Source of the DNA: Symbiodinium natans
Taxonomy: Eukaryota > Sar > Dinophyceae > Suessiales > Symbiodiniaceae
Assembly (NCBI GenBank): GCA_905221605.1
Contig: CAJNDS010002346.1
Span: forward strand, 1,272,240-1,336,239
Length of the DNA stretch: 64,000 bases
Direction of reading: 5' to 3'
This document shows positions 57,304-64,000 of this stretch, one piece after another. How positions within the stretch are numbered: position 1 is the first letter of the stretch; every line of letters starts with the position of its first letter. The notes below the pieces were generated by a model that ran no database searches, was not told where the DNA came from, and was given only the letters and a program-made list of their open reading frames with translations. Both the position numbers and the translations under genes were made by a program.

Positions 57304-60169
57304 GCCTGGGTTCACAGTTCACAGTCCACCCCCAGGAGGTTGCAAGTGCCTACAAGTAAGTCAGAGCACTTGTGTAGCTCAGCTCAGACGACTGTAGCTA
57401 GCCTGTCCCTGCACGAGCAAGGCATCTCACAAAAAGGAGACCCCTTAATACAGCGGTATATATGGAAAGTCTGACCCAGAGAGCCCAACAACCCTTCATG
57501 AAGGAATAGATACTAAGGTTATTGGGCTCTTCGGGAATAGGATCCTGACTCAAAAGGAACTGCCAATCAGGTTCCGAGTCCTGTAAGGGTTGTTGATAGG
57601 TAACAACCTACAAAAAGTAGCTTTTGGGTTCTTAAGGTTGTTGCCCTCAACTTCATCATCATCATCTTTTGGGTTCTTAAGGTTGTGGTGCGGCTACGAA
57701 GCCTACCTTGCCCACGAGGAGGGTAAGACGATCTTCATTGCCCGTGCCTCGAGCCGGAAGCCCATCCTACTTGCCGCAATGTATGCGATCCTGGCAGGAG
57801 ATCTCAAAACCCAGAGCTCCCCCCCTGGGTTTAGGGTTCAGAGTTTAGGGTTTAGGGTTTAGGGTTTAGAGCAGGTTGTTTCGCATAGTACTGGCTAGAC
57901 CCTCAGTCCAGTGGCAAATAAGGGTTTGGAGCAGAGTGAAAGGATTTGAGGATGTCGAATCTCGCCGGGGGGGTGGGGGGGTGGGAAGACCGAGGGTGAA
58001 GGGGGTTAGAGGATCAAGCAAAGATTCTGCATGTGAGGGAAACCCTGGCGGTTTTGTGTTTAGGCTTTTGGGTTTAGGGACCCTCGGACCAAATGAGCCC
58101 GATAATTGGGGTCATATACCCTCTACTGCTACGTATAGTGCCGAGTAACGTCTGTGAAACAGAAGCCCTTTTAGGGTTCACTTGGAGGCTCTTCTGTTTA
58201 GTTTTTTTTCGTTTTAAGGGTTGAGGGTTTTTGCATGCCCTACAGTAGCTTAAGAACCCAAAACCTACTTGTTTCTGATTATTCCTGTAAAACCTCTTGT
58301 GGGATTCTTAGGTAACCTACAAAAAAAGAAGGTTTTGGGTTCTTAAGGGCAAGTCCTGCAAGCCCCACAAGCCTCATCCTGTGGTGCGAGTGTGAGAGAC
58401 TCAGGGTTTAGGGTTTAGGGTTTAGGGTTTTCTTTGTGTTTGGATAGGATCTCTGTCGGGCCCTTCTAAGCAAAAGACGAGTTTTCGCAGACTACCTTGA
58501 GAACCCAAAACCTACTGTTTTTTAAGTTCTAATTATCGTGCCCCTTATAGGATTCTTAGGGGACCTACAAGAAAGTCGGTTTTGGGTGCTTAAGGTATAG
58601 TATGAGTTAGTGGCGAACCTAGCTTAGGGTTTTGGGGTCCCACCGTCCAACCCCGATCCTCAACCCCCAACCCTAAATCCAAAGCCTTCCAACCCCAAAT
58701 CCTAATGCCCAAACCCTGAACCCTCCTTTCTTCATGTCCTTCGGGCCTGCTTGCAGGATTGCTTGGAGCGGTTCTTGGCGCTTGGCTGAAAGCTCGCGGT
58801 GCCAAGTTGCTGCTGTCCGCGGTATGCATCGCAGTTTCGGTTGCGTTCGTCAGCGCCATGTTGAAGCATGATGCGTGTCGTATCTTTGTCATATAATGGG
58901 GTAACATCTTACATGTTTTTTAAGCTTACACCAATAATGAATAGTAATTAAAGTTCTTAGTAGTATCCCAGCCATGATCTAGGTATGATCCTAAACTGGG
59001 CCGGCGCACTGTGGACTGGCGTTGTGCTGTCCCAGTGGGTCACCATTCGGGATCCGGAGTTTTCTGGCCAGGTTCCCCAAGGGGTGCCCGCCACGGAACA
59101 GCGCTTTCTGATCTTGGTCGGTACATGTTTCTTCGTGCTGCAGGAGGTTGACCGCGTCATCGGCAACTGCAGGACAAAGGAGGCCAATCAGCTGAGCTGT
59201 GGGTTTGACGGCACCATCGCAGATGCAACGTGTTCAGAAGCAGCCGACAGGTCACGCATATTTCAGGAGATTGGTGACAAGATAGCCGGGGTGGACTATG
59301 CCATCCACGTGCTTCTTGCTGCCGGAATGTCGACACCAAACCTTCGGGAAATCGCACGTGCAGGTGTGGACATTCGGGATGCTGGCCATGCAGAGATTGC
59401 CGCCCCCATCGTGGCATTTGCACTGACCAGTTCTGTTGTTGTGGCTGACTTGTTTTATGGCCTCTTTTGCCAACACATCTGGTGGCATTTTTCGCTGTTT
59501 CAATTCATCTCACTGCTTGCTCGGTTTGCTGTGCTCATAATCCTATGGTACTCTCCCCGGGACGAGAGGTGCTTCATATTGAAGATGACTTCCAAGCTGC
59601 TCATCACATATCTTGTTCTCGTCGCCCCCCTCGTGGTTTTTTGGCAACTCAGGGCGGTCGAAACCGGAACGCCAAGGCCCCCCACTCGCTCCTGGTCTGT
59701 TGCACCAATGGCGGCCTACACGTCCATCTTTGCATTCTCATGTGCTTGGGAGAGCCGAGTGGTGCCCTTTTGCCCTTCTTTATTCTAGGTTCCCTTATAA
59801 TACAACTAACCAACCCACAAAAAGGGTACCCTTCGTATAATGTGCTTACGGGCTACCAACTTGCACCTGGGCTGAGTTTACGCTACGCGTGCGTTGGTGC
59901 GCGCGTGATCCCGTGCTCGCCCTAAACCCTAAACCCTAAACCCGAAACCCTGTGGCTATAGTTGGGTGGCAAAAGAACCCTAAATCCTAAGCCCCAAAAT
60001 TCCTGTCAGCTCAGGTCTGGGCATGCGACGGCTGTTGGCCCTTCCCAGTGTAGGGCCTTGCTTACTGCAGCTCCTGTTGGCTCGAGGCCAAGGCGTCTGC
60101 CGCTGCACGCCCACGCAGCGCCCGTGCGCGTCTGAGACGGGTACGGAAAGCGAGGGCGACACTGACTGA
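56759..60169 (+). CDS. TIR-like multi-pass membrane protein, copy 2 (complete or nearly so)
   Basis: Exons: 56759-57303 (ATG chosen as GDIYARSTTRYTTLEALA; open upstream to 56702), 57682-57797, 58757-58879, 58983-59749, a small piece near 59850-59925, and 60015-60169 with TGA. DLFISHAWQEGVFEF, YVLVVPN and LWCGYEAYLAHEEGKTIFIA form a TIR-like domain with WCxxE. Hydrophobic helices follow: LLLSAVCIAVSVAFVSA, FLILVGTCFFVLQ, IVAFALTSSVVVADLF, FISLLARFAVLIILW, LLITYLVLVAPLVVF. Acidic tail ETGTESEGDTD. TIR plus polytopic membrane domain is not an architecture I can name. NAD cleavage or membrane signalling is conjecture. Confidence 0.75.
57482..57595. mobile_element. family J element in copy 2 intron
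   Basis: GAGCCCAACAACCCTTCATGAAGG ... GTTATTGGGCTC; the following GAATAGGATCC..GTTCCGAGTCCTGTAAGGGTTGTTG pairs with the left end. Present in copy 3 at 61849. Confidence 0.65.
57682..57797 (+). CDS. copy 2 exon 2, WCxxE exon
   Basis: Acceptor TTCTTAAG (right end of a family E-like piece); LWCGYEAYLAHEEGKTIFIA then ARASSRKPILLAA; GA donor (GAGATC). Confidence 0.85.
58245..58350. mobile_element. family E element
   Basis: CTTAAGAACCCAAAACCTACTTG ... TAACCTACAAAAAAAGAAGGTTTTGGGTTCTTAAGG. Copy 3 holds the same one at 62632-62728 with a shorter left end. Confidence 0.9.
58493..58597. mobile_element. family E element present in copy 2, absent from copy 3
   Basis: ACCTTGAGAACCCAAAACCTACTG ... GACCTACAAGAAAGTCGGTTTTGGGTGCTTAAGGTA. 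The equivalent site of copy 3 (about 62974) reads AGACTCTAGGCGTTAGTGG without it. Confidence 0.85.
58757..58879 (+). CDS. copy 2 exon 3, membrane helix
   Basis: Acceptor CTTGCAG; LLGAVLGAWLKARGAKLLL then CIAVSVAFVSAMLKHDAC; ends C before GTA. Confidence 0.85.
58880..58982 (+). mobile_element. introner (TCTTTGTCATA family), 103 bp
   Basis: C|GTA TCTTTGTCATATAATGG ... CCATGATCTAG|GTA TGATC. The GTA duplication gives the GT donor. Homologous to the copy 1 intron at 21633-21776 but at a different codon. Confidence 0.9.
58983..59749 (+). CDS. copy 2 exon 4, main membrane exon
   Basis: GT then ATG ATC CTA AAC; 255 codons to CAW. Contains DYAIHVLLAAGMSTPNLRE and four or five helices. Runs into a family A element. 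Confidence 0.85.
59745..59860. mobile_element. family A element
   Basis: CTTGGGAGAGCCGAGTGGTGCCC ... GTGCTTACGGGCTACCAAC; interior GGTTCCCTTATAATACAACTAACCAACCC. Probably an intron; flanking duplication not clear. Confidence 0.75.
60015..60169 (+). CDS. copy 2 terminal exon
   Basis: Acceptor AGCTCAG; LPSVGPCLLQLLLARGQGV then CRCTPTQRPCASETGTE and TGA 60167-60169. Aligns with LRNLFLARGLG and acidic tail of copy 1. Confidence 0.65.
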
Positions 60170-60280
60170 TGAGAAGGCATCAGAGAGCCCCGTCCGACCG
60201 AAAGAAGGTCGGAAAGCAGCATAGGGGCGGATTCCTCGTCTCGTTTAGTTAGGTATGCTTAGTGTTGACGTTTCGAATGA

Positions 60281-60284
<4 letters not shown>

Positions 60285-60338
<54 letters not shown>

Positions 60339-60350
60339 GACAGAGAGAGC
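60285..60350. repeat. (AG)n microsatellite
   Basis: AGAGAG with ACAGAG variants. Confidence 0.9.
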
Positions 60351-60389
60351 GGGAGGGAGCCAGAGAGCGATGTATGCGTAGTGTGTATC

Positions 60390-60533
60390 AAGGGATTAAG
60401 ACTCGCACCTCTAAGGTTGGACGCCTCAAGGTTCCTCTTAATTGAGGTACTCCTAATATGGCCCTCATACCACATTAAAGATCTTTAAACAGGTCCCCAA
60501 AACCGAAGGGTACAACCTCAAGGGTCCAAGGTA
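60390..60533. mobile_element. family H element
   Basis: GACTCGCACCTCTAAGGTTGGACGCCTCAAGG ... GGGTACAACCTCAAGGGTCC. Confidence 0.7.
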
Positions 60534-60549
60534 TATGTAACTGCTAGAG

Positions 60550-61098
60550 CTTAGGGTTTAGGCAGCTTGAGGTATGCTTCGGTTATTGCTGACGACACCG
60601 CTTTCAGTAGCGGAACGGAGAGATCTGCTTCACAGCGACACTCAGCACCCTATAGAAACTTCATTGCGAGCTCAGCCCGCCCCCAAGACTAAAACCGCCG
60701 AAGCACCCACAGCCGCCGATGGACCGCAATTCAGGCCCTGAGATACCTGAATGGGGTTTAAGGGTTTAGGGTTTAGGGTTTAGGGATGCCCTCGCCCAGT
60801 ACTTTAAACCTTACATCCCCTGAACCCCCGAATTGGTTCAGGGTTTTAGAGTTGAGGCCCTAAACCCCTAAACCCTAAACCCCAAACCCTAAACCCTAAA
60901 CCCCAAAAAGGGGTACGGCGGCTTCTCTTCAGCTGCGGGTCCTGGGCCCCTATTCACTGTTGTAGCCGCCTAAATGGGGGGATTCCGAGAATAACGGGCC
61001 CCTCATATAGACCCCCCAAGTAATAGGATCCCCTTATAAAAAGGTCCCCCAAAAAGTACCCCTAATATCGTAAACCCCCAAATGCAGCTGTACTTACC
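60550..61098. other. intergenic / 5' region of copy 3
   Basis: 60590-60757 is array-free and ends with ATG and DRNSGPEIPEW just before a G-strand array, a possible first exon. 60985-61080 holds CCCCTTATAAAAAGG / TACCCCTAATA hairpin-like sequence. Confidence 0.35.
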
Positions 61099-61670
61099 GT
61101 GTTGTTCGAGCACATGGTTCCCACGACGGCCTCGCCGGCAGGGCGGCCCATCAGAACATACACGACATTGGAGGCTTTTGCTTTGCATGAGTCTGTAACA
61201 CCGGACCGATGGTGCATCAATCGTTCAGACCTGAAGTACCTGTGGAAGGAGGTGAGCAGGGCCATCCAGGCTGGCGAGATACGGCCGCCAGATGACGGCT
61301 CTGACGCCTTCCAGAGCTCTGACGAGCTGTACGGGCCCAGCATCTACACGGTGAACACGCAGCACATCATGCCGGTGACAGAGGAAGCAGGCAATGTGAG
61401 CTGGGCTTTGATGCGACACCCGGATGGCTTGGACTGCGACCTGTTCATCAGCCATGCGTGGCAGGAGGGCGTCTTCGAGTTCCTCTCCAAGGTGCTACAC
61501 TCTTGGCCTGCAGGTGCGCGACACGCCTGGTGCTGCGTGCTGGCCAACCCGCAAAACTTGGACATTGGAGCCTTGCTGCAGTCTCCTGGCAGCTCCCCGT
61601 TCGCGCTGGCCCTGCAGGCTTCGACATACGTCCTGGTGGTGCCCAACCGCCACCGCAGCATCTACACGAG
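61099..61670 (+). CDS. copy 3 exon 1
   Basis: Includes DLFISHAWQEGVFEF and YVLVVPN; ends ACGAG with GC donor. Confidence 0.8.
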
Positions 61671-64000
61671 GCCTGGGTTCACAGTTCACAGTCCACCCCC
61701 AGGAGCTTGCAAGTGCCTACAAGTAAGTCAGAGCACGTGTGTAGCTCAGCTCAGACGACTGTAGCTAGCCTGTCCCTGCACGAGCTAGGCATCTCACAAA
61801 AAGGACACCCCTTAATACAGAGGTTTAAATGGAAAGTCTGACCCAGAGAGCCCAACAACCCTTCATTAAGGAATAGATACGAAGGTTATTGGGCTCTTCG
61901 GGAATAGGATCCTGACTCAAAAGGAACTGCCAATCAGGTTCCGAGATCTGTAAGGGTTTTTTATAGGTAACAACCTACAAAAAGTAGCTTTTGGGTTCTT
62001 AAGGTTGTTGCCCTCAACTTCATCATCATCATCTTTTGGGTTCTTAAGGTTGTGGTGCGGCTACGAAGCCTACCGGGCCCACGAGGAGGGTAAGACGATC
62101 TTCATTGCCCGTGCCTCGAGCCGGAAGCCCATCCTACTTGCCGCAGTGCATGCGATCCTGGCAGGAGTTCTCAAAACCCAGAGCTCCCCCCCCTGGGTTT
62201 AGGGTTCAGAGTTTAGGGTTTAGGGTTGAGGGTTTAGGGTTTAGAGCAGGTTGTTTCGCATAGTACTGGCTAGACCCTCAGTCCAGTGGCAAATAAGGGT
62301 TTAGAGCAGAGTGAAAGGATTTGAGGATGTCGAATCTCGCCGGGGGGGGGGGGGGGGGGGGTGGGAAGACCGAGGGTGAAGGGGGTTAGAGGATCAAGCA
62401 AAGATTCTGCATTTGAGGGAAACCCTGGCGGTTTTGTGTTTAGGCTTTTGGGTTTAGGGACCCTCGGACCAAATGAGCCCGATAATTGGGGTCATAAACC
62501 CTATACTGCTACGTATAGTGCCGAGTAAGGTCTGTGAAACAGAAGCCCTTTTCGGGTTCACTTGGTCTTCAGGGAAGGGGAGGAGGCGCTGTTTTTTTCT
62601 CTAAGGGTTGAGGGTTTTTGCATGCCCTACAGAACCCAAAACCTACTTGTTTGTGGTTATTCCTGTAAAACCTCTTGTGGGATTCTTAGGTAACCTACAA
62701 AAAAAGAAGGTTTTGGGTTCTTAAGGAAAGTCCTGCAAGCCCCACAAGCCTCATCCTTTGGTGCGAGTGTGAGAGAGTCGAAGCCGAAAGGGTGACGAAA
62801 CTTGACTCAGGGTTTAGGGTTTAGGGTTTAGGGTTTAGGGTTTAGGGTTTAGGGTTTAGGGTTTAGGGTTTAGGGTTTAGGGTTTAGGTTTAGGGTTTAG
62901 GGTTTAGGGTTTTCTTTGTGTTTGGATAGGATCTCTGTCGGGCCCTTCTAAGCAAAAGACGAGTTTTCCCAGACTCTAGGCGTTAGTGGGAACCTAGCTT
63001 AGGGTTTTGGGGTCCCGCCGTCCAACCCCAACCCTAAACCCTAAACACAAAACCTTCCAGCCCAAATCCTAAAGCCCAAACCCTGAACCCTCCTTTCTTC
63101 ATGTCCTTCGGACCTGCTTGCAGGATTGCTTGGAGCGATTCTTGGCGCTTGGCTGAAAGCTCGCGGTGCCAAGTTGCTGCTGTCCGCGGTATGCATCGCA
63201 GTTTCGGTTGCTTTCGTCAGCGCCATGTTGAAGCATGATGCATGTCGTATCTTTGTCATAGTGGGGTAGCATTTTACCTGTTTTCTAAGCTTACACCAAT
63301 AATGAATAGTAATTAAAGCTTTTTATACTATCCCAACCATGATCTAGGTATGATCCTAAACTGGGCCGGGGCGTTGTGGACTGGTGTTGTGCTGTCCCAG
63401 TGGGTCACCATTCGGGATCTGGAGTTTTCTGGCCAGGTTCCCCAAGGGGTGCCCTCCATGGAACAGCGCTTTCTGATCTTGGTCGGTACATGTTTCTTCG
63501 TGCTGCAGGAGGTTGACCGCGTCATCGGCAACTGCAGGACAAAGGAGGCCAATCAGCTGAGCTGTGGGTTTGAAGGCACCATCGCAGATGCAACGTGTTC
63601 AGAAGCAGCCGACAGGTCACGTATATTTCAGGAGATTGGTGACAAGATAGCCGGGGTGGACTATGCCATCCACGTGCTTCTTGCCGCCGGAATGTCGACA
63701 CCAACCCTTCGGGAAATCGCGCGTGCAGGTGTGGACATTCGGGATGCTGGCCATGCAGAGATTGCCGCCCCCATCGTGGCATTTGCACTGACCAGTTCTG
63801 TTGTTGTGGCTGACTTGTTTTATGGTCTCTGTTGCCAGCACATCCTTTGGCATTTTTCGCTGTTTCAATCCATCTCACTGCTTGCTCGGTTTGCTGTGCT
63901 CATCATCCTATGGTACTCTCCCCGGGACGAGAGGTGCTTCATATTGAAGATGACATCGAAGCTGCTCATCGCATATCTTGTTCTCGTCGCCCCCCTCGTG
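61099..64000 (+). CDS. TIR-like multi-pass membrane protein, copy 3 (cut by window end)
   Basis: Exons: 61099-61670, 62049-62164, 63124-63246, 63348-64000+. Homology to copy 2 starts near 61155; the N-terminus before YTTLEAFALHESVT differs, so the ATG at 61099 is uncertain. Intron sites equal those of copy 2. Very similar to copy 2 in exons and introns, hence a recent tandem duplicate. Confidence 0.75.
62049..62164 (+). CDS. copy 3 exon 2, WCxxE exon
   Basis: LWCGYEAYRAHEEGKTIFIA; GA donor (GAGTTC). Confidence 0.85.
62814..62912 (+). repeat. TTTAGGG array expanded relative to copy 2
   Basis: About 14 units; the same place in copy 2 (58403-58430) has four. Copy 3 also has about 33 bp more just upstream. 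Confidence 0.9.
63124..63246 (+). CDS. copy 3 exon 3
   Basis: Same length and frame as copy 2 exon 3. Confidence 0.85.
63247..63347 (+). mobile_element. introner (TCTTTGTCATA family), 101 bp
   Basis: C|GTA TCTTTGTCATAGTGG ... CCATGATCTAG|GTA TGATC, inherited with the tandem duplication. Confidence 0.9.
63348..64000 (+). CDS. copy 3 exon 4, runs off the window
   Basis: Open from GT ATG ATC to the window end, with the same helices as copy 2. Confidence 0.85.

Noticed and set aside
56618-57322. Long minus-strand frame (234 aa) over copy 2 exon 1
   Set aside because: The + strand frame is conserved in all three copies and contains the domain motifs; the minus frame is its shadow. The same holds for minus frames over copy 3 and over 59157-59503.
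1-64000. Chromosome end, because of TTTAGGG arrays
   Set aside because: Arrays are short, in both orientations, and interleaved with exons over the whole window. A true telomere would be one long array in one orientation at an end.

Overview
The window looks like nuclear DNA of a dinoflagellate, perhaps a Symbiodiniaceae or Suessiales type; the species cannot be read from the sequence. Four things point there. TTTAGGG/CCCTAAA arrays (the dinoflagellate and plant telomere unit) are scattered through the whole window in both orientations. Genes are cut into very short GC-rich exons. The introns that can be placed exactly use GT, GC and GA donors with AG|G acceptors. Short inverted-repeat insertions (introner elements) lie inside coding exons. 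Every exon I can support is on the + strand, as expected for unidirectional dinoflagellate gene arrays. I saw no rRNA, tRNA, CRISPR array or bacterial operon.

Layout, all on +. About 0-3.3 kb: small exons of unknown genes, one resembling an alpha-helical organellar RNA-binding repeat. 3.5-11 kb: exons of a polytopic membrane protein with a recurring L-x-GS helix motif. 12.5-13.76 kb: the 3' end of a gene, then about 0.6 kb of array-free DNA. 14.4-19.1 kb: exons of an unrecognised gene. 19.95-26.62 kb: copy 1 of a TIR-like/multi-pass membrane protein gene, reconstructed through ten exons. 26.7-31.8 kb: sparse exons. 32.4-40 kb: exons of a possible HPR/FASTK-like protein. 40.1-47.2 kb: a Pro/Gln-rich protein gene. 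48.1-52.4 kb: a basic, Pro/Arg-rich protein gene. 54.5-55.6 kb: a short gene piece with two introners 18 bp apart. 56.76-60.17 kb and 61.1-64.0 kb: copies 2 and 3 of the TIR-like gene in tandem (about 4.37 kb period); copy 3 runs off the window.

The main result is a set of introns that can be read as insertions. Comparing copy 1 with copies 2 and 3, and reading frames across other exons, many introns are exactly an element flanked by a 3-4 bp direct repeat that begins with G (GAG, GCC, GAC, GCAA, GTA, GTCT, GAAA). The 5' copy of the repeat supplies the donor (GT, GC or GA). The element ends in AG, and the 3' copy restores the codon. Removing element plus one repeat copy restores an uninterrupted frame. 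One family sits at two different places in the paralogues. This would explain both the odd donors and the AG|G acceptors of this genome.

A second pattern is that introns tend to begin with G-strand arrays (GGTTTAGGG) or poly-G and to end with C-strand arrays (CCCTAAACCC) or poly-C, so complementary arrays flank most exons. In two places the flanks are true inverted repeats, down to the order of the variant units. All function calls rest on motifs read by eye; no database search was run.
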